From NCBI RefSeq assembly GCF_000428145.1, contig NZ_ATZJ01000036.1, positions 1-43,661 on the forward strand: a stretch of DNA of 43,661 nucleotides. The letters run 5' to 3'. This document shows positions 31,601 through 39,173 of the stretch, piece after piece (position 1 is the stretch's first letter; the number at the start of each line of letters is the position of its first letter). Below the pieces are notes generated by a model, which saw only the letters and a program-made list of their open reading frames with translations, ran no database searches and had not been told where the DNA came from. Source of the DNA: Chitinilyticum litopenaei DSM 21440. GTDB taxonomy: Bacteria; Pseudomonadota; Gammaproteobacteria; Burkholderiales; Chitinibacteraceae. Position numbers and translations under genes: made by a program.

Positions 31601-31731
31601 TCGGTACCGGCGTGCTCGGCGGCATGATCAGCGCCACGGTACTGGGGATTTTCTTTGTTCCGGTGTTCTTTGTGCGCGTGCGCCGCCGCTTTGCCGGCAA
31701 GCGCGCCGCCCCGGCCGGACAGGAGCAATAA
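28603..31731 (+). CDS. RND multidrug efflux transporter (AcrB/MexB type, HAE1)
   Basis: This 1042-residue inner-membrane proton antiporter has the usual HAE1 length and opening (FFIDRPIFAWVIALIIMLGG). The proton-relay residues are present: Asp407-Asp408 in LLVDDAIVVVENVE and Lys938 in GLATKNAILIVEF. Twelve membrane segments and two large periplasmic loops fit the family. The start has AGGAGCAGG upstream and lies 12 bases after the adaptor gene. Together with the adaptor and the outer-membrane factor it forms a complete tripartite pump, probably for hydrophobic drugs and bile-like compounds. The substrate range is not readable. Confidence 0.95.
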   Translation: MARFFIDRPIFAWVIALIIMLGGLLAIRGLPVEQYPAVAPPAVTIQAFYPGASAQTVEDSVTQIIEQKMKGIDGLRYISSSSDQNGSVSITLSFEAGTDPDIAQVQVQNKLQLAMPQLPQEVQAQGISVSKSSASFLMVLGFVSEDGSMDKTDLADYVAANVQDQISRVQGVGDVQLFGAQYAMRIWLDPEKLSHYQLTTLDVIHAVQAQNAQVSGGQVGGAPSVPGQRMNAAIIAQTRLQSVEQFERILLKTNAAGGQVRLSDVARVELGAESYDIDSRFNGKPATGLAVKLATGANALATAEAVRAKMAEMQPYFPKAMQVVYPYDTTPFVKISIEEVVKTLVEAMVLVFLVMYLFLQNFRATLIPTIAVPVVLLGTFGVMAALGFSINTLTMFGMVLAIGLLVDDAIVVVENVERVMSEEGLSPREATRKSMDQITGALIGIALVLAAVFVPMAFFGGSTGVIYRQFSVTVVSAMLLSVVVALTLSPALCATLLKPIEKGHSYGEKGFFGWFNKMFDRGNQRYQNVVSRWLAKSGRYMVVYLVIVIAMGALFVRMPTSFLPEEDQGILFSMVTLPPGSTQEQTVAVLKKVEDHFLKDEAKSVNSIFTVAGFSFGGSGQNAGIGFVQLKHWDERKSPDQHVGAITGRAWGAFSQIKEAMVFAFAPPAIVELGNASGFELQLQDRGGVGHAKLMEARNMLLGMAAQDPNLMGVRPNGQDDSPQLRLHIDQEKATALGVSLADINQTLSTAWGSAYVNDFVDRGRVKKVYLQGEAASRMAPEDLNDWQVRNASGQMVPFSAFASTSWEYGSPLLNRYNSVPSVNIQGAAAPGKSSGDAMAAMEALIAKLPPGIGYEWTGLSLEERESGAQAPALYALSLLIVFLCLAALYESWSIPFAVMLVVPLGVIGALLAATGRGLSNDVYFQVGLLTTIGLATKNAILIVEFAKDLHEQGQELISATLDAIRMRLRPILMTSLAFAFGVLPLALSQGAGSGSQNAIGTGVLGGMISATVLGIFFVPVFFVRVRRRFAGKRAAPAGQEQ

Positions 31732-31733
31732 CA

Positions 31734-33164
31734 ATGCAAACAATGATGACACGCGGCGCGGCCGCCGGTCTGCTGCTGGCGCTGCTCGGCGGCTGCGCCA
31801 GCCTGGCGCCGGATTACCGGCAGCCCGAGCTGCCGGTTCCGGCAGGCTTCACCAATCAGGTATCTGATGGGTATGCGTCTGCGGCCAAATCAGTAAATGA
31901 GCTGCAGGCCAATACCCTTGATGAAAATGCCTGGCGGCAATGGTTTGCCGACCCGGCGCTGCAGGCAACGATCGCGAAGGCGCTGGCCAACAACCGCGAC
32001 TGGCGCATCGCCATGCTCAACGTCGAGAAGGCGCGCGCGCAGTACGGCATCGCGGCGGCGGACCGCTGGCCGACCTTGAGCGCCGACGGCAGCGGCACGC
32101 ACCAGCGCCGCCCTGCTGATAACGGCGGCCAGCCGCAGGTCAGCCATGACTACGCCGCGGTGGTCGGCATCAGCGGTTTCGAGCTGGATCTGTTTGGCCG
32201 CGTGCGCAACCTCAGCGACGCCGCCTGGCGCAGTTATCAGGCCAGCGGCGAAGTCGAGCGCAGCGCGCGGCTCAGCCTGATCGCCAATGTTGCCAACGGC
32301 TGGTACGCGCTGGCCGCCGAGCAGGAAAGGCTCAAGGTCGCCGAGGCCACGCTGGCCAGCCGGCGCGACACGCAAAAGCTGATCGAACGGCGCTTTGCCG
32401 CCGGCATCAGCGGCGAGCTGGAGCTGCGCGAAGCGCAGACGCAGGCCGAAACGGCAGCGGTCGACGTCGAACGCTATCGCACGCAGGTCGCGCAGGCGCG
32501 CAATGCGCTGCAGCTGCTGGTCGGCGCGCCCGTCGAGGCCACCAGCCTGCCGGCGGGCTGGCAGGACAGGGCGGTGCCCGGCGTACCGCCGGTGCCGGGC
32601 AATCTGGCCTCCGACGTGCTGCTCGCCCGCCCCGATGTGCGCGAGGCCGAACAGCGCCTGCGCGCGGCGGACGCCAATATCGGCGCGGCGCGCGCGGCCT
32701 TCTTCCCGCGCATCACGCTCACCGCCAATGCCGGCGCCGCCAGCAGCGAGCTGAGCCAGCTCTTCCAGGCGGGATCGGGAAGCTGGCTGTTCATGCCGCA
32801 GATCAGCCTGCCGATCTTCGACGGTGGTCGCAACCAGTCCAATCTGGACGCGGCCAAGGCTGATCGCGAGCTGGCGGTGGCGAGCTACGAAAAGGCCGTC
32901 CAGACGGGTTTTCGGGAAGTCGCCGACGGCCTCGCGCAGATCGATGGCGACGCCGGGCAGCTGGCCGCGCAGGCGCGCGTGCTCGCCGCAAGCGGCCAGG
33001 CGCTGAAGCTGGCGCAGGCGCGCTTTGAAAAAGGCGTGGCCGGCTACCTCGACGTGCTGATCGCCCAGCGCAGCCACTACAGCGCGCAACTGGTACAGAT
33101 CGCCCTGCAGCAGCAGCAGGCGGCCAACCAGATCGGCTTGTACAAGGCGCTGGCGCTGTACTGA
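31734..33164 (+). CDS. RND efflux outer-membrane lipoprotein (OprM/NodT type)
   Basis: This 476-residue outer-membrane factor has a lipobox LLGGC with Cys21. Two TolC-type repeats follow with the usual motifs (RWPTLSADGSG, LDLFGRVRNLSDAA, LLARPDVREAEQRL, FFPRITLTANAG, ISLPIFDGGRN). It begins two bases after the transporter stop and completes the pump operon. Between the N-terminal segment ELPVPAGF and the first channel helix WRQWFADPALQ lies a stretch (residues 46-61, GYASAAKSVNELQANT) encoded by a 48-bp palindromic repeat in frame, in a linker that should tolerate insertion. A perfect-stem terminator follows. Confidence 0.93.
   Translation: MQTMMTRGAAAGLLLALLGGCASLAPDYRQPELPVPAGFTNQVSDGYASAAKSVNELQANTLDENAWRQWFADPALQATIAKALANNRDWRIAMLNVEKARAQYGIAAADRWPTLSADGSGTHQRRPADNGGQPQVSHDYAAVVGISGFELDLFGRVRNLSDAAWRSYQASGEVERSARLSLIANVANGWYALAAEQERLKVAEATLASRRDTQKLIERRFAAGISGELELREAQTQAETAAVDVERYRTQVAQARNALQLLVGAPVEATSLPAGWQDRAVPGVPPVPGNLASDVLLARPDVREAEQRLRAADANIGAARAAFFPRITLTANAGAASSELSQLFQAGSGSWLFMPQISLPIFDGGRNQSNLDAAKADRELAVASYEKAVQTGFREVADGLAQIDGDAGQLAAQARVLAASGQALKLAQARFEKGVAGYLDVLIAQRSHYSAQLVQIALQQQQAANQIGLYKALALY
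31869..31917. repeat. 48-bp palindromic repeat, copy 7, in frame in oprM-like CDS
   Basis: The copy begins GGGTATGCGTCTGCGGCC and ends GCTGCAGGCCAATACCC, 49 bp with complementary ends. It encodes residues 46-61 of the lipoprotein without stop codon or frameshift. Confidence 0.7.
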
Positions 33165-33173
33165 GCGCCATGG

Positions 33174-33223
33174 CGCTGCAAACAAAACGGGTGAACTGTG
33201 GTTCACCCGTTTTGTTTGCAGCG
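33174..33223. terminator. Bidirectional terminator after the efflux operon
   Basis: The 23-bp arms are perfectly complementary around TGTG (33174-33196 and 33201-33223). The outer part pairs AACAAAAC with GTTTTGTT. It separates the pump operon from the convergent YidD-like gene and may serve both. Confidence 0.85.
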
Positions 33224-33262
33224 GGTGACCAAACGTCACTGCCGCTGTAAGGCCGAGCCAAC

Positions 33263-33712
33263 CTAACTGGCGCTGGTGCCACTCGCGCGTTCAGGCGCTT
33301 GCATGTGTCGGGGTGTCTGGCGCTGGTTTTTGCCGGGCAGGTGCACGGCGTGCTGTTTCTTGCGTCGCTTGCGCGAGAACCAGTCGCAATTGCAGCAATC
33401 CAGCGAATCAGCCGGCGAACAGTTCCCGAAATCGGGCAGGTCGCAGCCGCAATCGCAGTCACCGCGCTGGGCCGGCAGCATGCTGGCCAGTTGCAACTGC
33501 TCCAGGTGACGGCGATAGGCAATGCTGCAACGCTGCAGGCGCAGCCGCAAGATCAGATAGCCTTGCCAGCAGCCGAAGCGGCGTATCGCGCGATAACCCA
33601 GGTGCGAGCAGCTGCAGCGGCCCGTATGAACCCGATATGCACAACGAAAGCCCTTTCGTGGCGAGATCAGGCGCTGGTAGCCGCGTATGAGCAGGAGGGC
33701 GAGATCTCGCAT
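33263..33712 (-). CDS. YidD-like protein with Cys-rich C-terminal extension
   Basis: The first 65 residues (LIRGYQRLISPRKGFRCAYR, then CSCSHLGYRAIRRFGCWQGY and RLQRC) match the YidD family of small membrane-insertion efficiency factors. Typical YidD is about 70-90 residues. This protein has 149. The extra half is cysteine-rich (GDCDCGCDLPDFGNCSPADS, then LDCCNCDWF) followed by a basic stretch RKRRKKQ. The Cys cluster suggests metal binding, which is inference. The canonical PTCS motif is altered to GRCSCS. The gene starts three bases after the oxygenase stop, so it belongs to that unit, not to an rnpA-yidC locus. Confidence 0.7.
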   Translation of the reverse strand: MRDLALLLIRGYQRLISPRKGFRCAYRVHTGRCSCSHLGYRAIRRFGCWQGYLILRLRLQRCSIAYRRHLEQLQLASMLPAQRGDCDCGCDLPDFGNCSPADSLDCCNCDWFSRKRRKKQHAVHLPGKNQRQTPRHMQAPERASGTSAS

Positions 33713-33715
33713 GGC

Positions 33716-34312
33716 TCAACGGCGCCGGTACCACCCGGTCAGCGACAGCCGCTCGCGCCGTGCTGGAATGACCTCATGCTCGAAGCGGTTCGACAGGAAG
33801 GTGACCAGCGTGCCGCCGGCCGGCTGCACCTCGTGGTGGCTGCCGTCGTCCAGATAGATGCGCAGCTGGCCGCCGTCGCTGTCCTGCCAGTCGGGCGGAT
33901 TCAGGTAGAGCACGACGGTGATGACGCGGGTGTCCTGATTGCGGTGCTGGTCGAGATGGCGCTGGTAGAAGCCGCCGGGCGGGTAGGCGGCGAAGTGCAG
34001 TTCCAGCTCGTTGAGGCCCAGATACAGCTCGCGGTTGAGCTGCTGCTGGTAGTCGGCGAAACGCTGCATGACAAAACCCAGCTCCGGGTCGTCGTTGCTG
34101 ACCCACAGCACGGTGTCGCGGCGGATGTCGTCGCGCACCGTCTGGCCTGCCGCCCGACCGATGCCGGCGCGGTGGAAATCGCCGCGCCGCGCCTGGCAGA
34201 GTGCGGCCAGCCGTGTGACTTCCTCCGTGCTCAGAAAGCCGCGCGCTTCGGCCCAGCCCGTGCTGGCCAGTGCGTCGATGAGCGCAGGCAGGTCTGCTCC
34301 GGTGACGATCAT
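33716..34312 (-). CDS. 2-oxoglutarate/Fe(II)-dependent oxygenase, P4H-like
   Basis: This 198-residue oxygenase has the facial triad His119-x-Asp121 (YQRHLDQH) and His179 (RFEHEV), plus Arg188 (RERLSLTGW) to bind 2-oxoglutarate. The segment ITVVLYLNPPDWQDSDGGQL is typical of prolyl-4-hydroxylase-like proteins. It would hydroxylate a protein or small-molecule substrate, identity unknown. The start at 34310-34312 overlaps the stop of the Gcr-family gene (ATGA). The gene is sandwiched between that gene and the YidD-like gene with almost no spacing, suggesting a joint role or at least joint expression. Confidence 0.88.
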   Translation of the reverse strand: MIVTGADLPALIDALASTGWAEARGFLSTEEVTRLAALCQARRGDFHRAGIGRAAGQTVRDDIRRDTVLWVSNDDPELGFVMQRFADYQQQLNRELYLGLNELELHFAAYPPGGFYQRHLDQHRNQDTRVITVVLYLNPPDWQDSDGGQLRIYLDDGSHHEVQPAGGTLVTFLSNRFEHEVIPARRERLSLTGWYRRR

Positions 34313-36324
34313 GCCTTGCCCTCGTCGGCGGGTGCGTGCTCCACAGCGGCCTTGGGCTGGCGCGGCGCGATGAAGAAATCCTGCGGCCGGGTGAAGAAGC
34401 GCTTGATCACCAGGCCCAGCAGCGGGCGCAGCTCGGAGAGCAGACGCTGGCGCGAACGCATCGCCGTCCACAGCGCCAGCGTGAAGCTGACGATCAGGTT
34501 GGTGGCGCCGATGACGGCCACGCCGCCCAGGCCCAGCAGCAGGATGAACCCGTCGATGTTGAAATCGACCGCGACGGCGACAAAGGCGATATTGGCCGAC
34601 GAGAAGGTGATGTGGCGGATGTCCAGCGGCAGGCCGAGCAGGAAGCCGACAAAGCCGGTGAGGCCCAGCATCATGCCGAAGTAGAAATTGCCCGCCAGTG
34701 CGCCAAGGTTGTGCTCGACATAGCGGCCCAGCCGCCAGGCACGGTGTTCGCCCAGCACGCGCACGAGCAGTGGGTGGGCGGCGATGCGTTCCGGCAGGCG
34801 GTGATAGAGTGCCTTGTTGTCGTAGTAGCCGGAAATCAGCCCGGCCAGGAACAGCCACACGCCGGCGATGGCCGCGTGCGCCAGGCCAAAGCCCTCGATG
34901 GGGCGCAGGTCGTGCAGCAGATGACCGGCCTTTTCCAGGCTGACCACCGGCTCGCCGAACTGTTGTGCCCACAGCCAGCCCAGTGCCAGCGCCACCGGCA
35001 TGGCCAGCAGCACATTGCCCATGATGGCGATGAACTGCGTGCGCGCCACTTTCACGATCAGGTCGACCAGCGCCCGGTAACCCTCGGCGCTCTTGCTGCC
35101 GGGCGGCGGCAGCGTGGCGGCAATCGTCGCTGCCGTCATGGCCGGCTGCTTGGTGGCGATCGTGCAGTGCAGGAGGTGGACGATGATGAAGCCGATGCCG
35201 TAGTTCAGGCCGAAGGCCACGGCCTCGATCAGCGGTGGCAGATGGGCCTTGGTAATGAGGATCTTCAGCAGCGCCATGAAGCCGACGATGATGCCGGCGC
35301 CGGCGGCGGCGCGGAACATGGCCAGCCATTCGCGCCGCGATTCGGTGATGTAGTGCTCGCCGGTGTGGCTGGCGTGCTCGGTGACCTGCAGCGCCAGCAG
35401 CTCGGTGTTCTGGCGCAGCACGTCGCGCAGGCTGTGCTTGCGGTTTTCCGCCTTCACCAGCTGCAGGAAGAGGCGCAGCTGCGATGGGCCCCAGTTGGGT
35501 GAGGGGATGGGGTCGACCAGCTCGAGCAGCGTCTGCATGCGCTCGATGTGCTGCTCCAGCCGCAGCAGGTGGTAGGTGAGGCTGACCGACACGCCATGCT
35601 TGAGCGCGTGCTTGCGGATGCGCGCGATCTGCGCCGTGCACTGGTCGAGCAGCACCATGATGTGCTTCTGGTCGTCGTCGAGTTCCTTTTCCTCGACCAG
35701 CGCCTTGCGGTAGTTCTCGACGAAGCTCAGTGTCTCGACATTCTGGCGCACGAAGGGCGATTCGAAGCGCTCCATATCCGGTGCATTCTGCACCAGCTCG
35801 GGCTCCAGCCCGATGGTGGCAATGCGGCAGGACAAGACCTGGATGGCCTCCAGTCTTTGCAGTTGGCTGTAGCGATCTGGCAGGTATGTGGCGCCAAGCA
35901 AAAGACTGCGGCACAAATCGGCCCACACCCCATAGGGTATTTCAGCAAGCCAGACATGGTCGTCCTTGCGGTGAAAGACCAGGCCGAACACGTCCTTCAG
36001 CAGCTCGGGGCGCGGCTTGATGGGCAGCAGGCGCTCGCCGATGCGGCGGCGCAAGCCGGTGAGCAGCGGTTCGTTGGAAAGAATGCCGGTATCGGTGTAC
36101 AGCTGCACCTGCCGCGTCTTGCCCAGCAATTCCTCCAGCTGCTGGCGAAAGGCCAGCCGGTAGGATTCGTTCTGTTCAAGCAGAAAGGACAGCGCGCGCA
36201 GGTTGTTGACGGCCGTGGCGCTATCGTCGGCCTGCCTGGGGCGGATGGCGTCGACCAGCGCGCCCAGATTGGGCAGCGCATTGTCGGCAGGGTTGCCGAC
36301 CATGGTTTGCAGGATGGACTCCAT
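34309..36324 (-). CDS. Gcr/'site-specific recombinase' family membrane protein
   Basis: This 671-residue protein matches the family annotated as site-specific recombinase after gonococcal Gcr. Marks are a long soluble helical N-terminal half (LEAIQVLSCRIATIGLEPEL, ESPFVRQNVETLSF) and a C-terminal half with about seven membrane segments (for example FRAAAGAGIIVGFMALLKIL, AIMGNVLLAMPVALALGWLW and a segment around NFYFGMMLGLTGFVGFLLGL). No tyrosine- or serine-recombinase active site is visible, so the name is doubtful and a membrane role is more likely. The start at 36322-36324 follows AAGGAAG. The gene overlaps the oxygenase gene downstream. Confidence 0.85.
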   Translation of the reverse strand: MESILQTMVGNPADNALPNLGALVDAIRPRQADDSATAVNNLRALSFLLEQNESYRLAFRQQLEELLGKTRQVQLYTDTGILSNEPLLTGLRRRIGERLLPIKPRPELLKDVFGLVFHRKDDHVWLAEIPYGVWADLCRSLLLGATYLPDRYSQLQRLEAIQVLSCRIATIGLEPELVQNAPDMERFESPFVRQNVETLSFVENYRKALVEEKELDDDQKHIMVLLDQCTAQIARIRKHALKHGVSVSLTYHLLRLEQHIERMQTLLELVDPIPSPNWGPSQLRLFLQLVKAENRKHSLRDVLRQNTELLALQVTEHASHTGEHYITESRREWLAMFRAAAGAGIIVGFMALLKILITKAHLPPLIEAVAFGLNYGIGFIIVHLLHCTIATKQPAMTAATIAATLPPPGSKSAEGYRALVDLIVKVARTQFIAIMGNVLLAMPVALALGWLWAQQFGEPVVSLEKAGHLLHDLRPIEGFGLAHAAIAGVWLFLAGLISGYYDNKALYHRLPERIAAHPLLVRVLGEHRAWRLGRYVEHNLGALAGNFYFGMMLGLTGFVGFLLGLPLDIRHITFSSANIAFVAVAVDFNIDGFILLLGLGGVAVIGATNLIVSFTLALWTAMRSRQRLLSELRPLLGLVIKRFFTRPQDFFIAPRQPKAAVEHAPADEGKA

Positions 36325-36350
36325 GGCTTCCTTGTGGTGAATGGCGCAGC

Positions 36351-37223
36351 TCAGCCGCGCAATTCGGCGAGCAGCTGGCTGATCATCTGCCTGGCCTGGC
36401 TTTCATAAGCGCCGCCAAACAGATTGCAGTGATTCAGGATGTGGTAAAGATTGTAAAGGCTGCGGCGTACCTTGTAACCGGAATCAATACCCCACGCCGC
36501 GTCGTAGGCGGCGAGAAAGCGACCGCCAAAACCGCCGAACAGTTCCGTCATCGCCAGATCGCATTCGCGGTCGCCGAAATAGCAGGCCGGGTCGAAGACC
36601 ACCGGTGTGCCATCGGCGAGCCCCGCCGCATTGCCGCCCCACAGGTCGCCGTGCAAGAGGCTGGGCTGCGGCGTGTAGCCGCTGAAAAAGGCCGGCAGCG
36701 CGTCGAGCAGGCGCGCTTCCTGCTCGCCAAAGCGCACGCCATTGCGCCGCGCCAGCGCGAATTGCGGCATCAGCCGTTCCTCGCGCCAGAAGGCGATCCA
36801 GTCCGTGTGCTGGCGGTTGCTCTGCGGCGTGCTGCCGATGGTGTTGTCGATATGCCAGCCGAATTGCCGCGCCGTGATGCGATGCACGGCGGCCAGCGCC
36901 GCGCCCATTGCCGCCGGCTCCGGGCTGCCGCGCATCTCCAGCCACTCCAGCACCAGCCAGGCCGTGTCGCCGCTGACGCCTTCCGCGATCACCTCCGGCA
37001 CTCGCATGCCGGCGGCCAGCGCGCGCAGGCCTTCGGCTTCGGCGACAAACATCGCGTGCAGGCGGGCGCGGTTGGTTTTGACAAAAAATCGCCGCGAGCC
37101 ATCACCCAGCACAAAGGCATCATTGATGCAGCCGCCGCCCACGCTGCGCTGCTGGCGGGCATGGAAGGGCTGGCCGGTGGCTTGTGCGATTGCGTGTTCC
37201 AGATCGCGTAATGGCTCGAACAT
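36351..37223 (-). CDS. Fructosamine/ketosamine-3-kinase family protein
   Basis: This 290-residue protein-deglycation kinase phosphorylates sugar adducts on amines so that they fall off. Aminoglycoside-phosphotransferase-like kinase motifs are visible: VGGGCINDAFVL for nucleotide binding, Lys49 in RFFVKT, catalytic HGDLWGGN (191-198, Asp193), and VVFDPACYFGDRECDLAM (metal Asp211). The length is normal for the bacterial group. The start at 37221-37223 follows GGGAG. It lies upstream of the Gcr-family gene on the same strand with a 26-bp gap and may be cotranscribed. Genetic context gives no substrate. Confidence 0.92.
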   Translation of the reverse strand: MFEPLRDLEHAIAQATGQPFHARQQRSVGGGCINDAFVLGDGSRRFFVKTNRARLHAMFVAEAEGLRALAAGMRVPEVIAEGVSGDTAWLVLEWLEMRGSPEPAAMGAALAAVHRITARQFGWHIDNTIGSTPQSNRQHTDWIAFWREERLMPQFALARRNGVRFGEQEARLLDALPAFFSGYTPQPSLLHGDLWGGNAAGLADGTPVVFDPACYFGDRECDLAMTELFGGFGGRFLAAYDAAWGIDSGYKVRRSLYNLYHILNHCNLFGGAYESQARQMISQLLAELRG

Positions 37224-37288
37224 TGCGAAGCTCCCGTTTACCGCTTGGCCCAGCTTAACTTGCTTGGCCTGACTCGCCTTGCCCTGCG

Positions 37289-38176
37289 TCAGGCTGGCTG
37301 GCGGAAGAAATCAATGAAGGCCCGCAGCGGGCCTGACACATGTCGTGCGCGCGGGTAGTAGAGCTGGAAATGCTCGCGCGGCGGGGTGCAATCCGGCAGC
37401 ACCCAGGCCAGCTCGCCGCTGGCGACCTTCGGAGCAAGCCAGTCGCGGTAATGGAAGCAGATGCCGGCGCTGGCGCAAGCCGCGTCGAGCAGCAGGTCGA
37501 AGTCATCGAAAACCAGTTTGCCGCGTGTCTGCAGCAGCAGCTTCTGCCCGTTTTCCCGCAGCTCCCACGGGCAATGGCTGCCGCTGGGAAAGCGGAATTG
37601 CAGGCATTCATGCGCCAGCAGCTCGTCCGGGCGCTGCGGCTCGCCGTGCGCGGCGAGGTAGGCGGGGGCGGCGGCCAGCGCGAATTTGACCGGCGCGCCG
37701 ACCGCCACGGCGACCATGTCGAGCGCCAGGCTTTCGCCAAAGCGCACGCCGGCATCAAAGCCCTCGGCCACGATGTCGACCAGTGCATCGCTGCAGACGA
37801 TTTCCAGCGCAATGTCCGGATAGGCGGCCAGCCATGCCGGCAGACGCGGGGCAATCAGCAGCCGGCTGGCCGCGCGCGGGATGTTCAGGCGCAGCCGGCC
37901 GACCGGCTTGTCGCGCTGCGCGTTCAGGAGGTCGAAGGTCGCGGCGATTTGCGCCAGCGCCGGCTCCAGCCCGGCCAGCAGCTGTTCGCCGGCCTCTGTC
38001 GCGCTGACACTGCGGGTGCTGCGCTGCAGCAGGCGGATGCCGAGCTGTTCTTCCAGCCGTGACAGCGTATGGCTGAGCGCCGACGGCGTGATGTGCAGCT
38101 GCTGCGCGGCCTTGCGAAAGCTGCGCAGCCGCGCCACACAGGCAAACGCGTAGAGGTCGTTGAGATTTTGCTGCAT
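37289..38176 (-). CDS. LysR-family regulator, divergent from the SDR gene
   Basis: This 295-residue regulator has the LysR helix-turn-helix (SFRKAAQQLHITPSALSHTL, 19-38, then SRLEEQLGIRLLQRSTRSV) and a standard effector domain ending near residue 290. It belongs to the broad CrgA/YafC-like group that often controls a divergent oxidoreductase. The SDR gene starts 102 bases away on the other strand, so it is the likely target. The start at 38174-38176 has little Shine-Dalgarno but is the family start. Confidence 0.92.
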   Translation of the reverse strand: MQQNLNDLYAFACVARLRSFRKAAQQLHITPSALSHTLSRLEEQLGIRLLQRSTRSVSATEAGEQLLAGLEPALAQIAATFDLLNAQRDKPVGRLRLNIPRAASRLLIAPRLPAWLAAYPDIALEIVCSDALVDIVAEGFDAGVRFGESLALDMVAVAVGAPVKFALAAAPAYLAAHGEPQRPDELLAHECLQFRFPSGSHCPWELRENGQKLLLQTRGKLVFDDFDLLLDAACASAGICFHYRDWLAPKVASGELAWVLPDCTPPREHFQLYYPRARHVSGPLRAFIDFFRQPA

Positions 38177-38278
38177 TGGTGAATTTTATTCAGCTGGCCT
38201 TGCGTGATTATGCGGATTGTTTCAGCAAAATCCCAGCGGGATACTGGGCATCCCTTGAATCGCAGCAGGAAATCCCTC

Positions 38279-39064
38279 ATGAACACCACGACCCAACACA
38301 GCACGACCCAGCCGACCCTGGCCGGCAAAACCGCCCTTGTCACCGGCGCTTCGTCCGGCATCGGCCTGGCCTCCGCCCGCGCACTGCTCGCTGCCGGCGC
38401 TGTACGTGTTTACATCACCGGCCGCGATGCGGCGCGACTGGCCACCGCCGCCGCCGAGCTGGGCGAACGCGCCGTGGCGCTGCGCGCGGATTCCAGCCTG
38501 CCGGGCGATCTCGATGCGCTGCGCGCGGCGATTGCCGCTGCCGGCGACAGCCTCGATGTGCTGTTCGTGAATGCTGGCGTCGCGCATTACAACCAGCTGG
38601 GCGCGACCAGCGAAGCCGAGTATGCGCGCATTTTCGACACCAATGTGAAGGGCGTGTTCTTTACCGTGCAGGCGCTGCTGGGCGTGCTCGGCGACGGTGC
38701 GAGCATCGTGCTCAATGCCTCGGTGGCGTCGAGCAAGGGCATGGCCGGGCTGGCGCTGTACAACGCCTCGAAGGCCGCCGTGCGCTCGTTCGCGCGTACC
38801 TGGGCCAATGAGCTTAAAGATCGCCAGATCCGCGTCAACGCAATCAGCCCGGGCGTGACGCTCACCGGCATCCAGGCGGGCGGGCTGGGGCTGGATGCGG
38901 CGCAGATGGCCGGGCTGGAGGGGTTCGTGCGCGATACCGTTCCCGCCGGCCGCATTGCCGCCGCTGACGAAATCGCGCAGGCCGTGCTGTTTCTGGCTTC
39001 GCCGGCCGCAAGCTACGTCAACGGCAGCGAGCTGGCCGTGGACGGCGGGCTGGCGCAGATCTGA
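38279..39064 (+). CDS. Short-chain dehydrogenase/reductase (SDR)
   Basis: This 261-residue Rossmann-fold oxidoreductase has the cofactor motif TGASSGIG (22-29), NAG at 98-100 and the catalytic residues Ser148, Tyr161 and Lys165 (YNASK). The residue after beta-2 (TGRD) suggests NADP(H) preference, which is inference. The start at 38279 follows AGGAAA. A longer frame from 38204 is not supported. It is divergent from a LysR regulator, a layout typical of quinone, alcohol or xenobiotic reductases. The substrate is unknown. Confidence 0.9.
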   Translation: MNTTTQHSTTQPTLAGKTALVTGASSGIGLASARALLAAGAVRVYITGRDAARLATAAAELGERAVALRADSSLPGDLDALRAAIAAAGDSLDVLFVNAGVAHYNQLGATSEAEYARIFDTNVKGVFFTVQALLGVLGDGASIVLNASVASSKGMAGLALYNASKAAVRSFARTWANELKDRQIRVNAISPGVTLTGIQAGGLGLDAAQMAGLEGFVRDTVPAGRIAAADEIAQAVLFLASPAASYVNGSELAVDGGLAQI

Positions 39065-39132
39065 TCGCGCGCCTTTGGGCTGTAACGGGCATGCCCGCGG
39101 GGCCTTGCGGAGCGCGGGCGGGCCAACAGAAC

Positions 39133-39158
39133 CTGCCCCGCTGCTGCGGCCGGGGCAG
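39133..39158. terminator. Hairpin between convergent SDR and ubiT genes
   Basis: The arms CTGCCCCG/CGGGGCAG enclose a 10-base loop, without a T-run. It could weakly terminate both convergent transcripts. Just before it, CCAACAGAACCTG resembles the end of the 4188-4456 element. Confidence 0.35.
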
Positions 39159-39173
39159 CAATGGGCGGATTGA

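Noticed and set aside
28600..31752. A very long open frame antisense to the RND transporter
   Set aside because: It mirrors codon bias of a strongly supported gene in high-GC DNA. Its translation is His/Gln/Arg-rich without any family motif.
35881..35929. Possible repeat copy in the Gcr-family gene (GGTATGTGGC...CACACCCC)
   Set aside because: Only one end fits well and core similarity is weak, so it is not counted.
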